This document shows positions 26,201 to 34,880 of a DNA stretch of 41,794 bases, in pieces; the first letter of the stretch is position 1, and each line of letters starts with the position of its first letter. A program made the translations under genes and the position numbers. The notes beneath the pieces were generated by a model. It saw only the letters and a program-made list of their open reading frames with translations. It was not told where the DNA came from and did not search any database. This DNA is from Bacillota bacterium (GTDB lineage Bacteria; Bacillota; Clostridia; Christensenellales; CAG-138), in contig JAEEKE010000065.1 in assembly GCA_016282255.1 (NCBI GenBank), forward strand, positions 1 to 41,794, given 5' to 3'.

Positions 26201-26922
26201 TCGCTGCCGAGCAGCCTGCCCTCGTTCTCGTCATAGAGCCTTTTGGCGTACTGATAGAAGACCTCGATATCCCGCTTCGCAATGCTCATTATATGCGCGC
26301 AGGCGGCGTTTTTGGCCGTTTCGAAATCGGAACGGTAGGCGTTTATAGCCCTTTCGAGCCAGAGCATGGGGTCCGGCCGCGCCGTTATAAAATAATAGAT
26401 CGCCTCTACAGTTGCCTCTATGCCGCCGTTCTTGTGAAGCGCTCTTATTATGAACTGCGAAGCTGAGCCGCCGTCCTTCTCCGCGCGCAGATAGAAATCC
26501 TCAACCGCGCCGTCCATCGCTTTCTTCATCAAAAGGCTCGCCTCGGCGTCGTCCGCCACCTTGAAGGCCGGGTCTATGCCGGCTTCGTTATAATTTCTTT
26601 TTAAAACATTCCTGCAGAAGCTGTGTATGGTGGAGATATTCGCGCGGGAGATATCGTTCGCCGCCTCGGAGAGCAGGTATTTTTGCTCCGCATCGTCGGT
26701 CGCGGCGGCCTTTTCAAGCAGCTTTTTCTCTATCCTCTCCTTCATCTCGGCCGCGGCGGGCTTGGTGAAGGTGACCACGAGCAGCTCGTCGGCCCTCGCG
26801 CCTTCCGAGATGAGCTTAACGATCCTTTCGGTCATGACCGCCGTCTTTCCCGCGCCGGCGGCGGCGGAGACGAGCAGGTTTCCCTTCTTTTCAATTGCTT
26901 CAAGCTGCTGGGGAGTCCACAT
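23272..26922 (-). CDS. addA: Helicase-exonuclease AddAB, subunit AddA
   Basis: 1216 aa; MWTPQQLEAIEKKGNLLVSAAAGAGKTAVMTERIVKLI, FIFVDEYQDTN-like YIFVDEYQDTNLVQESII, MSIHKSKGLEFPIVFICGL, WVLIDYKTTALRG nuclease motif. Confidence 0.97.
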   Translation of the reverse strand: MWTPQQLEAIEKKGNLLVSAAAGAGKTAVMTERIVKLISEGARADELLVVTFTKPAAAEMKERIEKKLLEKAAATDDAEQKYLLSEAANDISRANISTIHSFCRNVLKRNYNEAGIDPAFKVADDAEASLLMKKAMDGAVEDFYLRAEKDGGSASQFIIRALHKNGGIEATVEAIYYFITARPDPMLWLERAINAYRSDFETAKNAACAHIMSIAKRDIEVFYQYAKRLYDENEGRLLGSDEKYIAVIREDMDRLFSLSLTSSYDTFCGLAGTKLFSNLPKGTPEFIKKYREELKKLTKNLEKLFSLPLSEEKRLASALFPALKELAETVRDFAERYRALKRDASLIDFSDMEQLTLEVLRNEEIAEEYREKFRYIFVDEYQDTNLVQESIISRIARGGNLFMVGDVKQSIYRFRQAEPRSFIDKYNSYDGTAGTRIDLNCNFRSTTAVLGAANALFSKLMLGEVGEIDYSDNAELRPAEGASEGFAELALIDVSEEEALSASNVDKPNDNKDKSNEDPSNSDKNEDKAAAAGEMNSPGESGENDGEGETGAAGGVEELENIEAEAAYIASRIRELMKEGKVFDKEQKTLREPVFSDFAVLMRRTKGPALKLVNSLSERGIPCTAELGDGYFDAIEVQIFINLLRAIDNTRQDIPLVSVMRSPIGGFTDAELAEIKADFRSDEYELFIDRMKAAALEAARKRESVETPVPLYEKCAAFLEKLADWRRLSRLEGMEALIGRLFDETGFSTYTGALPGGEVRKANLDMLLEKAHAFDSAGRRGLNAFINLLDSVRDNTNMGAAQSAGVDAVRVMSIHKSKGLEFPIVFICGLTGQFSTAGRRSAAVLDDELGIGLRIGRGYELFDEIGDIDPEKAQKPLFRRAIEAKDASKQAAEEMRVLYVGMTRARERLYMVGAKKKMRAFIEKNAVPLTDFRIMNARSYLEWILGAFFPFGLDSERAEQGFNVPLGGGSPCRINTLLLRSEGGAGEGAKVTKKCYNEWKEEAKRAPHGDIDALLSFAYGFEKATRTPAKSSVTELAEPVKDYTPAQPLFLREEGERTFSGAERGTLTHRLIMLLPIAEMGEKEIKEELSHLTDGGFFTEEEAAAVDIESVARLFASPLYKRLLASERVEREREFSLLTETGALLQGAIDCCFIENGEWVLIDYKTTALRGRSAREVAEGYRGQLDLYKQALEKLTGLPVKEEWVYLLSADLSCRL

Positions 26923-26938
26923 ATTTTTCTTTCGGAAA

Positions 26939-28078
26939 TCAGAGCTTCAGTTTATTGAGCACCTTCGCTGCGAACGGGCGATGCACCACCATGGCCGCCT
27001 TCGGGCAGAACTCCTGGCAGCAGAAGCAGCGGATGCATTTCTCCCTGTCGATGACCGCTTTTTTATTCTTGATCTCGATGGCCTTTGCAGGGCACATCCT
27101 GGCGCATTCGCCGCAGCCGACGCATAGGGAGGGCACGAGCTTGGGTTTCTGCGCGAGCGCCTTGGAGCTGATGAAATGCAGCAAAGTGCCCTTCTTCATA
27201 AAATGCAGCCCGCGCACCGGAGGCGCTTCGAAATCGGGCGATCTAAGCGCTTCTATATCGCCGCTGATATTGAGCTCCTTATAGCTCTGGGGAGCGAGAC
27301 CCCTGTCATATGCGGCCTTGAGGGTGGGAAGGCCGTTTATGTTCATTCCCATCAGCTCCGCGCAGACGAGGTCGCAGTAATAGGTGCTCTTCGAAGCTAC
27401 TATCGCTCCCACCTGCTTCGGTTTGCCGTTGAGCGGCCCGTTTCCCTCCATTCCGACCACGGCGTCGCAGATAGCGAGCCGGGGCTTAATGAACTCGTTG
27501 AGGTCGATCAGCATCTCGGCAAAATCGGCTTCATTCGGAAAACGATAATGCATCTCGGGCTTTTTAAGACCGGGAATTATGCCGTAGAGGTTCTTGACCG
27601 CGGCGCTCATTCCCATCATGCCGTGGGCCTTGAGCTTGCAGAAATCAATAACCGCATCGGCTTCCTTAAGATATGAGGTATAGGTGACGGAATCAAGCTT
27701 CTTTCCTTCGGGGAAGGCTTCGGTGATCTCCTCCGTATTCCGGTTGAGGACCGCGCCGAGCTTTTCAAGCGCCGTCATGCCGGTCGCGGAATAGACCCTG
27801 TTGAGCACCATCACGGAATTGGGTCCTCCGGGGCTGTCGCCTATAACGACCTCGGCGCCTCTTTCAAGCAGCATCTCCACCAGCGCCTTTAAAAGCGCCG
27901 GATGCGTCGTGGCCGCTTCCTCCGGTTTTCTGAAGGAAACGAGGTTGGGCTTTATCGCTATCTTCATTCCCTTTTGAACGAAGGAAAGCCCGTCGATCCT
28001 TTCAAGCGCTTCTTCAAGCGCCGCTTTTACCCTGTCTTCATCGTATGAAGAACAGGCAGTTATCGAAACGTCATACAT
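26939..28078 (-). CDS. DUF362 domain protein with C-terminal 2x[4Fe-4S] ferredoxin domain
   Basis: 379 aa; KPNLVSFRKPEEAATTHPALLKALVEMLLERGAEVVIGDSPGG (DUF362); CVGCGECARMCPAKAIEIKNKKAVIDREKCIRCFCCQEFCPKAAM. Confidence 0.95.
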   Translation of the reverse strand: MYDVSITACSSYDEDRVKAALEEALERIDGLSFVQKGMKIAIKPNLVSFRKPEEAATTHPALLKALVEMLLERGAEVVIGDSPGGPNSVMVLNRVYSATGMTALEKLGAVLNRNTEEITEAFPEGKKLDSVTYTSYLKEADAVIDFCKLKAHGMMGMSAAVKNLYGIIPGLKKPEMHYRFPNEADFAEMLIDLNEFIKPRLAICDAVVGMEGNGPLNGKPKQVGAIVASKSTYYCDLVCAELMGMNINGLPTLKAAYDRGLAPQSYKELNISGDIEALRSPDFEAPPVRGLHFMKKGTLLHFISSKALAQKPKLVPSLCVGCGECARMCPAKAIEIKNKKAVIDREKCIRCFCCQEFCPKAAMVVHRPFAAKVLNKLKL

Positions 28079-28117
28079 ATTTTCACCGTCTTCTTATTGA
28101 TCGGAAACTCCTTTTCG

Positions 28118-28147
28118 ATTATAGCATAAAAGAAGCATTTCTTTCAA
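28118..28147 (-). promoter_or_regulatory. Promoter for DUF362 gene
   Basis: Reverse strand TTGAAA (28142-28147), 18-nt spacer ending TGC, TATAAT (28118-28123). Confidence 0.55.
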
Positions 28148-28413
28148 TCGTAAAGCCTCCTTTCCCGTTAAAAAAAGATGCTTTCAATTCCCTTCAAAAG
28201 GGTAAAAAGCGGTTGACCGAAGCCTCTTTTTAAAGTATAATAAAAAGTGGAGGAGGATCGATTTTTTCTTTTCGGAATATAGTATTTTTGATAACTGAAA
28301 ATCATATTTCGAAGGAAGAAGCTTATCCTTGTTATCAACGTTTTCCATATGGAAAAGTTTTGATATATTGAGTAAACCGCGGACAAGTAGAAAAGCATGG
28401 AAAACCCCTGTTT

Positions 28414-28422
28414 TTATCCACA
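28414..28422 (+). promoter_or_regulatory. DnaA box
   Basis: TTATCCACA, exact consensus. Confidence 0.75.
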
Positions 28423-28479
28423 GCATTTTCCTTTTCTTTTCAACAGCGATATCCTTTGCCTTTAAAGGCAAAATAAGGA

Positions 28480-28488
28480 TTATCCACA
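28480..28488 (+). promoter_or_regulatory. DnaA box
   Basis: TTATCCACA, exact consensus. Confidence 0.75.
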
Positions 28489-28550
28489 GTTTACTCAATA
28501 CTACTGCAACCACTGCTTTTACTAATAATTATAACCATAGGGGGTACTCA

Positions 28551-29660
28551 ATGCGCTTTACCGTCAACACGAAAGAACTCAACGAAGCCGTCGCCATCGT
28601 CACCAAGGCCATGCCTTCCCACAGCAGCCTTCCCATCCTCGAGGGCATCTATATCCTGGCTTCATCCTCCCATCTTTTCATGAAATGCTCCGATCTTTCG
28701 CTTCAGATAGAGACGGAGATCCCCGCTTTCGTTGAGGAGGAGGGCAGCTGCGTGCTTCCCGGCAGGCTCTTCTCCGAGCTTTCAAGAAGGCTCACCGGCG
28801 AATCGGTCGAATTCAGCGGCGAAAAGAACACCCTTAAGATCAGCTCCGACAGGGTGAAGACCTCGCTGCAGGTCTCTTCGAGCGACGATTTTCCCGAGAT
28901 GCGCCGCGTTGACGACGAATTCATCGCCGAGATCAGCCAGAATAAGCTGCGCAGTATGATAAAGCAGACCATCTTCGCGGTTTCGCTCGAGGATACCAAA
29001 CCCATCCTCAGCGGCCTCTGCCTTGAGATGAGCGATGACAAGGTATTGAGGATGATCGCGCTCGACGGCTTCCGCCTGGCCATCCGCAAGGAAAAGCTCG
29101 TCAGCTGCACCGGCAATAAAAAGGTCGTGGTCCCCGGCAGAGCGATGCAGGAGATCTCCAACATCCTCACCGGCGGCGACGAACCGATCAAGCTCGTGTT
29201 CTCCAACACCCATATAAAGCTCGACCTCGGCTACACCAAGCTGATATCAAGGCTGCTCGACGGCGAATACGTCAGCTATGCGGGCATCCTTCCCAAAAAT
29301 CACACGACCCACGCGATAGTGAGCTGCCGCGATCTGCAGTCGAGCACCGAACGCGCTTCGCTGCTTTCAAGGGAGGCCAAGTCCAACCTGATCAAATTCA
29401 GCTTCAACGAGGATACCCTGACCATCTCCGCCAACAGCGAAAAAGGCAGCATCAACGACCAGATGCCGATCCAGCTCATGGGCAAGCCCATCGAGATCGC
29501 CTTCAACGCCAAATACATCCTCGACCTTATGAGGGTGCTCGACGATATAAAGGTGTATCTGAGGATGAACAATTCCGTGACCCCATGCGTCATAGAGCCG
29601 CTCGAGGGCGACGAATTCTATTATATGGTGCTTCCCGTCAGGCTTCTGAGCGGTGTTTAA
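28551..29660 (+). CDS. dnaN: DNA polymerase III subunit beta (sliding clamp)
   Basis: ATG at 28551 with GGGGG upstream: MRFTVNTKELNEAVAIVTKAMPSHSSLPILEGIYILASSSHLFMKCSDLSLQIETEIPA...DEFYYMVLPVRLLSGV; the track extension to 28329 is not coding-like. Confidence 0.97.
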   Translation: MRFTVNTKELNEAVAIVTKAMPSHSSLPILEGIYILASSSHLFMKCSDLSLQIETEIPAFVEEEGSCVLPGRLFSELSRRLTGESVEFSGEKNTLKISSDRVKTSLQVSSSDDFPEMRRVDDEFIAEISQNKLRSMIKQTIFAVSLEDTKPILSGLCLEMSDDKVLRMIALDGFRLAIRKEKLVSCTGNKKVVVPGRAMQEISNILTGGDEPIKLVFSNTHIKLDLGYTKLISRLLDGEYVSYAGILPKNHTTHAIVSCRDLQSSTERASLLSREAKSNLIKFSFNEDTLTISANSEKGSINDQMPIQLMGKPIEIAFNAKYILDLMRVLDDIKVYLRMNNSVTPCVIEPLEGDEFYYMVLPVRLLSGV

Positions 29661-29692
29661 TAGAAAAACCACAATAAAAGAAAGGAAAAACC

Positions 29693-31195
29693 ATGGAACT
29701 TCAGAAAGCGATAGATATCTATAACGAAAAGAAAAAGCTGAGCCTTGCAATGAATCACGCGCTCGGCGTCCTCAGCTACGATAACGAGACCGCCGCGCCG
29801 AAAAACTCCTATATGGGCCTTGCAAACACCTTCGGCGTCATCAGCGAGATGGAGTATAAGAGCAAGGTTAACGCGGAGTATTTCGACGTCGTCGATACCC
29901 TTATCGCCAATAAGGAGCAGCTCGATCCCATCCTCAAGAGGGAGGCGGAGGAAGAGGAGCATTCCCTTAAAGTAATGCGCAGCATACCGATGGAGGAATA
30001 CGTCGAGTTCACCGAGATGCTTTCCAAGGCGCATACCGCATGGGTGGAGGCCAAGAACGAGAGCGATTTTTCCAAGGCCTCGCCCTTCCTCGAAAAGATC
30101 GTAGCCTATTCAAAGCGGGTAGCTTCGCTGGTTTCGCCGGGTATGGATCCCTATGATTTCTGGCTCAACGAGTACGAAAAGGGCCTTTCCACCGCCGTGC
30201 TCGACGCATTCTTTAAGAGGATAAGGGAGGCGCTCGTTCCGATCATCAAGAGGATCTCCGAAAAGGGAGAGCTCTTCCGCACGGATTTCATGAATGAAAA
30301 ATGCCCGATAGAGCTCCAGAGAAAGCTTTCGGACTATATCATGGAGGTCATGCATATCAACAGGGACGACTGCTCGATAGGCGAGACCGAGCATCCCTTC
30401 ACGACCCATTTCAATAAGCACGACGTGCGCATCACCACCCATTACCATGAGGACTCGGTGGTGAGCAATATGTATTCGGTGATCCACGAGGGCGGCCACG
30501 CGCTCTATGAGCTTAATACCGGCGACGAGCTGATCGGTTCAACAATCGCGAGCGGCACCTCGATGAGCATCCACGAGTCCCAGTCCCGCTTCTTTGAAAA
30601 CATAATCGGCAGGAGCGAGGAGTTCTGTGAGCTTATTTTCCCGAAGATAAAGGAGCTCTTCCCCGTGCAGTTCGACGGCGTCACCGCCCGTGATTTCTAT
30701 CTGGCCGTCAACAAGGCCGAGCCCTCGCTCATCCGCACCGAGGCCGACGAGCTGACCTATTCGCTCCATATCATGATCCGCTACGAGCTTGAAAAGAAGA
30801 TGATGCGGGGCGAGATCGAGGTCAAGGACGTGCCCAAGGAATGGAACAGGCTGTATAAGGAATACCTCGGCGTCGACGTGCCGGACGACAGGAACGGCGT
30901 GCTGCAGGATATGCACTGGTTCGGCGGCATGCTCGGCTATTTCCCGAGCTACGCGCTAGGCTCCGCCTACGGCGCGCAGATGCTCCACCATATGAAGAAG
31001 GAGCTGGATTTCTCCTCGCTCGTGCGTGAAAACAGGCTTGACGTCATCATCGGCTGGCTCACCGAAAGGATCTATAAATACGGCATGCTGCTCGGTCCGA
31101 ACGAGATAATCATGAACACCTGCGGCGAGCCCTTCGATCCGGATTATTACGTGAACTACCTTACCGAGAAGATGACCGATATCTACGGTCTGTAA
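29693..31195 (+). CDS. M32 family (Taq-type) metallocarboxypeptidase
   Basis: 500 aa; VIHEGGHALYELNTGDELIGSTIASGTSMSIHESQSRFFENIIGRS: HExxH zinc motif and HES(Q/R)SR(F/L)xEN motif of M32. Confidence 0.96.
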   Translation: MELQKAIDIYNEKKKLSLAMNHALGVLSYDNETAAPKNSYMGLANTFGVISEMEYKSKVNAEYFDVVDTLIANKEQLDPILKREAEEEEHSLKVMRSIPMEEYVEFTEMLSKAHTAWVEAKNESDFSKASPFLEKIVAYSKRVASLVSPGMDPYDFWLNEYEKGLSTAVLDAFFKRIREALVPIIKRISEKGELFRTDFMNEKCPIELQRKLSDYIMEVMHINRDDCSIGETEHPFTTHFNKHDVRITTHYHEDSVVSNMYSVIHEGGHALYELNTGDELIGSTIASGTSMSIHESQSRFFENIIGRSEEFCELIFPKIKELFPVQFDGVTARDFYLAVNKAEPSLIRTEADELTYSLHIMIRYELEKKMMRGEIEVKDVPKEWNRLYKEYLGVDVPDDRNGVLQDMHWFGGMLGYFPSYALGSAYGAQMLHHMKKELDFSSLVRENRLDVIIGWLTERIYKYGMLLGPNEIIMNTCGEPFDPDYYVNYLTEKMTDIYGL

Positions 31196-31204
31196 TTGAA
31201 AGAA

Positions 31205-31738
31205 ATGAGGCTATTTATCGCGATCGAACTGCCGAAGGCCATGAGAAGCGAGCTTTCGGCGGCGCTTCGGGAGCTCCGCTCGAGATCGAGCGGGGGCAGA
31301 TTCGTGCCCGAGGAAAACATGCATATAACGCTGCATTTCATCGGCGAATCGAACGATCTCGTCGGCGCGGTGAATGCGATGAAGACGGCTGCGAGCGGCA
31401 TCCGCCCGTTTGAGCTTCACCCCGAGAGCTACGGTTATTTCGAGAAGGGCGAGAGGAAGACCTCGTTCATCACGGTCGGCGGGAAGCTCGAGGAGCTGTT
31501 CGTGCTGCGGGAATCGCTTGAATCCGCGCTTGCGGACAACGGCTTTGCAAGGGAATACCATAAGTTCGTGCCCCATATCACCCTCGGCAGGAATGTCGAG
31601 CACGATGCGCTCGTGGGCAGCGAGATGAAGCAGCTCTCTTTCCGCTCCTCAATGACCGTGACGGGCATCACCCTTTTTGAAAGCGTGCGCGACAAGGGCA
31701 GGATGATCTACAACCCCCTCCACCGCGAAAAGTTCTGA
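31205..31738 (+). CDS. thpR: RNA 2',3'-cyclic phosphodiesterase (ThpR/LigT)
   Basis: MRLFIAIELPKAMRSELSAAL...NMHITLHFIGE...HKFVPHITLGR: two HxT motifs (HITLHFIG, HITLGR). Confidence 0.93.
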   Translation: MRLFIAIELPKAMRSELSAALRELRSRSSGGRFVPEENMHITLHFIGESNDLVGAVNAMKTAASGIRPFELHPESYGYFEKGERKTSFITVGGKLEELFVLRESLESALADNGFAREYHKFVPHITLGRNVEHDALVGSEMKQLSFRSSMTVTGITLFESVRDKGRMIYNPLHREKF

Positions 31739-31748
31739 GTTTTAAGGA

Positions 31749-33233
31749 ATGATCGAAAGGGTACGGAAAACCATCCTCGAATACGGCCTTATTAAAAGGG
31801 GCGACGCCGTGCTCGCCGCGTTCAGCGGGGGAGCGGATTCGACGGCGCTGCTGCTCATTTTAAACGACCTTAAGGATGAGCTCGGTTTTTCCTTTTTCGC
31901 CGCTCATTTTGACCACGGAATCCGTCCGTCTTCAAATGAGGACGAGGAGTTCTGCCGCAGGACGGCCGAAGAACTGGGCGTTCCGTTCTTTTCAAAGAGG
32001 GAGGAAGTGCCCGCTTTCGCGAAGGAGCATTCGCTATCGCTCGAGACCGCGGCGAGGCTGCGCCGTTATGCTTTTCTTGCCGAGACCGCGGGGAAGCTCG
32101 ATGCATCGATCGCCACCGCGCACCATGCCGGAGACAGCGCCGAAAGCATACTGATGCATCTTATCCGCGGCAGCGGCTTGGCGGGCCTTGCCGGCATCCG
32201 CCCGAAGACGGTGCTCTCCCTTTCGGAAAACGGGCTGTTCTTCGGCGAAAGCGGCGCCGCGCCGGCATCCGAAAGAAGGGAATGCACCCTGATCCGCCCG
32301 CTTATCGGGGCGGAGAAGGGGGATATCCTGAGCTTCCTTGAAAAAAAGGGGCGGAGCTTCCGCGTGGACGAAACGAATTTTTCATCGGACGCCGCGCGCA
32401 ATTTCCTGCGGCTCGAGGTCCTGCCGGCCATCGAAAAGAATATCAACCCCGCCGCGGCCGCGAACATCCGCCGCTTCGGCGATATCGCCGCCGAGGACGA
32501 GGCCTTCCTCTCTTCGCTCGCCGAAAAGGCGCTTGATGAAGCGAGGGAGGGCGATGGTTTCCGTGCCGAGCGCCTTTTAAAGCTGCCGCCGCCCATTCTA
32601 AAGCGCTGCCTCAGGCTCGCGCTCGCCGAAAAGGCGACGCTCGTGGATATCGAGCGGGTGCACATCGAAAAGCTGACGGAGCTCCTCTCCATGCGGTCGG
32701 GGCAGGGGCTCGATCTTCCCCACGCCTCGGCAAGGCTCTCGTTCGGAAAGCTTATGATCGAGCCGAGCGGCGGAAGCAGCGGCGCCTCCAGAGAAGAAAC
32801 CTCGGAAGAATCCGCGGTGATCCCGCTCGAAAACGGCGATTACGAAACGCCCTTCGGCCGCGTATCGATCCGCATCGATCCCGATTTTTCTATGGAAAAA
32901 ACGGGCGGGGTGGAGTATAATACTAAAAAGTCGGCCGACAGGATGGGCTGCATGATGGATCTTGACAGCCTGCTTGCGCTCGCGGACGGCGAAAGCGCTT
33001 TCTTCATCCGTTCAAGGAGGGCGGGTGACAGGTTCCGGCCCGTCAATTCCGATTTTCGGATGAAGCTCAAGGATTTCTTTATCTCGAGAAAGGTCGACGC
33101 GTCGAAAAGGGACGGCATACCGCTCGTCGTATTCGGCGGGGAGATCGTATTCATCCCCGGCTTTCTCATCTCGGACACGGTAAAACTGACCGGCGATACC
33201 CGCTCGGTCTTAACGCTTCAATTTACAGAATAG
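31749..33233 (+). CDS. tilS: tRNA(Ile)-lysidine synthase TilS
   Basis: 494 aa; VLAAFSGGADSTALLLIL (SGGxDS), FFAAHFDHGIRPSSNEDEEFCRRTAEELG, ATAHHAGDSAESILMHLIRGSGLAGLAGI; upstream of hpt. Confidence 0.96.
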   Translation: MIERVRKTILEYGLIKRGDAVLAAFSGGADSTALLLILNDLKDELGFSFFAAHFDHGIRPSSNEDEEFCRRTAEELGVPFFSKREEVPAFAKEHSLSLETAARLRRYAFLAETAGKLDASIATAHHAGDSAESILMHLIRGSGLAGLAGIRPKTVLSLSENGLFFGESGAAPASERRECTLIRPLIGAEKGDILSFLEKKGRSFRVDETNFSSDAARNFLRLEVLPAIEKNINPAAAANIRRFGDIAAEDEAFLSSLAEKALDEAREGDGFRAERLLKLPPPILKRCLRLALAEKATLVDIERVHIEKLTELLSMRSGQGLDLPHASARLSFGKLMIEPSGGSSGASREETSEESAVIPLENGDYETPFGRVSIRIDPDFSMEKTGGVEYNTKKSADRMGCMMDLDSLLALADGESAFFIRSRRAGDRFRPVNSDFRMKLKDFFISRKVDASKRDGIPLVVFGGEIVFIPGFLISDTVKLTGDTRSVLTLQFTE

Positions 33234-33251
33234 ATCAAGGAGGAACCAAAG

Positions 33252-33818
33252 ATGATCAATAAAACGGGTCTTCACAACGACATCGCCTACGTCCTCGTCA
33301 CGGAGGAGGAGCTCCGCGCAAAGGTCAGGGAGCTCGGCGCGATACTGACCGAGGAATACCGGGGCAAGAACCCCATCTTCGTCTGCGTCATGAAGGGATC
33401 GGTCCATTTCTTCAGCGATCTCGTGCGTGAGTTCGACGATTACTGCGAGATCGACTTTCTCTCCTCCTCGGCCTACGGCGACGGCACCGAGCATACCGGC
33501 ATCGTCCGCATCAATAAGGACCTCGATATGAGCATCACGGGCCGCCACGTCATCATCGTTGAGGACATCATGGATTCCGGCCTCACCCTCAACCACCTCA
33601 CCAACATGCTCGACGCGAGGAAGCCCGCCTCGCTCAAGATCGTGACCCTGCTCGACAAGCCCGCGAGGCGGCGCTGCGCCATCAATCCCGATTACTACGG
33701 CTTCGTGGTGCCGGATGAGTTCGTGGTCGGCTACGGCCTCGACTACGCCCAGTGCTACCGCAACCTGCCGTTCGTCGGCGTCCTCAAGGAAGAGGTCCAC
33801 GGCATCAAAAAGAGCTGA
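33252..33818 (+). CDS. hpt: Hypoxanthine phosphoribosyltransferase
   Basis: 188 aa; PIFVCVMKGSVHFFSDLVREFD, HVIIVEDIMDSGLTLNHL PRPP motif; next to tilS. Confidence 0.97.
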   Translation: MINKTGLHNDIAYVLVTEEELRAKVRELGAILTEEYRGKNPIFVCVMKGSVHFFSDLVREFDDYCEIDFLSSSAYGDGTEHTGIVRINKDLDMSITGRHVIIVEDIMDSGLTLNHLTNMLDARKPASLKIVTLLDKPARRRCAINPDYYGFVVPDEFVVGYGLDYAQCYRNLPFVGVLKEEVHGIKKS

Positions 33819-33854
33819 TTGATCCGGAAAAAAACGGTTTAGAAAGGAAATAAA

Positions 33855-34874
33855 ATGGCTATTCTACTCACCGGCGGCGCCGGTTACATCGGTTCCCATA
33901 CGGCGGTCGAGCTGATGAACGCTGGTCACGATATCGTGATCGCGGACGATCTTTCCAACGCCTGCGAAAAGGTGCTTGAAAGGATCGAAAAGCTCGGCGG
34001 CAGGAAGCCCGTGTTTTATAAAATCGACGTATGCGACAAAGCAGCGCTCGAAAACGTGTTCCGCGAGAACGAGATCGCCGCGGTCATCCACTTCGCGGGC
34101 AAGAAGGCGGTCGGCGAATCGGTCGCAAAGCCCCTGATGTACTACCGCAACAATCTCGACGCTACGATCACGCTGCTCGAGGTCATGGAGGAATTCGGCG
34201 TCAAAAAGCTGATCTTCAGCTCCTCCGCCACGGTCTACGGCATCCCCGAGACCTCGCCCGTCGACGAGAGCTTCCCCCGCTGGTGCACGAACCCCTATGG
34301 CTGGACCAAGTACATGAGCGAGCAGATCATGCGCGACGCCTGCGCGGCGGATAAGGCGCTCTGCTGCGTGCTGCTCCGCTATTTCAACCCGATCGGCGCG
34401 CACGAGAGCGGCATGATCGGCGAGGATCCCGAGGGCATCCCGAACAACCTCATGCCCTATATCTCCCAGGTCGCGATCGGCCGGCGCGAGCTGCTGGGCG
34501 TCTTCGGCAACGATTACCCGACGCCCGACGGCACCGGCGTGCGCGACTATATCCACGTCGTCGACCTCGCCAAGGGCCATCTCGCCGCGCTCGGCTACGC
34601 CATGGAGCATGAAGGCTGCGAGGCCGTGAACCTCGGCACCGGCGTCGGCTACAGCGTGCTCGACATTGTCAAGACCTTTGAGCGCGTCAACGGCGTGAAG
34701 ATCCCCTACCGCATCATGGACCGCCGCCCCGGCGACGCCGCGGCCTATTACGCCGACCCCTCCCTTGCAGCGAAAATGCTCGGCTGGAGGGCCGAAAAGG
34801 GGCTTGAGGACATGTGCCGCGACACCTGGCGCTGGCAGAAGCAGAACCCGAACGGTTACCGCGGGAACGAATAA
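33855..34874 (+). CDS. galE: UDP-glucose 4-epimerase
   Basis: 339 aa; MAILLTGGAGYIGSHTAVELMNAGHDIVIADDLSNA, VIHFAGKKAVGESVAKPLMYYRNN, SSSATVYG, NPYGWTKYMSEQIM (YxxxK). Confidence 0.97.
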   Translation: MAILLTGGAGYIGSHTAVELMNAGHDIVIADDLSNACEKVLERIEKLGGRKPVFYKIDVCDKAALENVFRENEIAAVIHFAGKKAVGESVAKPLMYYRNNLDATITLLEVMEEFGVKKLIFSSSATVYGIPETSPVDESFPRWCTNPYGWTKYMSEQIMRDACAADKALCCVLLRYFNPIGAHESGMIGEDPEGIPNNLMPYISQVAIGRRELLGVFGNDYPTPDGTGVRDYIHVVDLAKGHLAALGYAMEHEGCEAVNLGTGVGYSVLDIVKTFERVNGVKIPYRIMDRRPGDAAAYYADPSLAAKMLGWRAEKGLEDMCRDTWRWQKQNPNGYRGNE

Positions 34875-34880
34875 ACCGGG

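Larger units (their letters stand above)
28080..28550. other. Candidate replication-origin (oriC-like) region upstream of dnaN
   Basis: AT-rich divergent intergenic region with two perfect DnaA boxes (28414-28422, 28480-28488), a 16-bp palindrome, an 18-bp palindrome and an 11-bp inverted repeat pair, next to dnaN. Confidence 0.5.

Noticed and set aside
28329-28550. N-terminal extension of dnaN in the ORF track
   Set aside because: Canonical DnaN starts at MRFTVNTKELNEAV (28551) with GGGGG upstream; the extension covers DnaA boxes and palindromes and is not coding-like.
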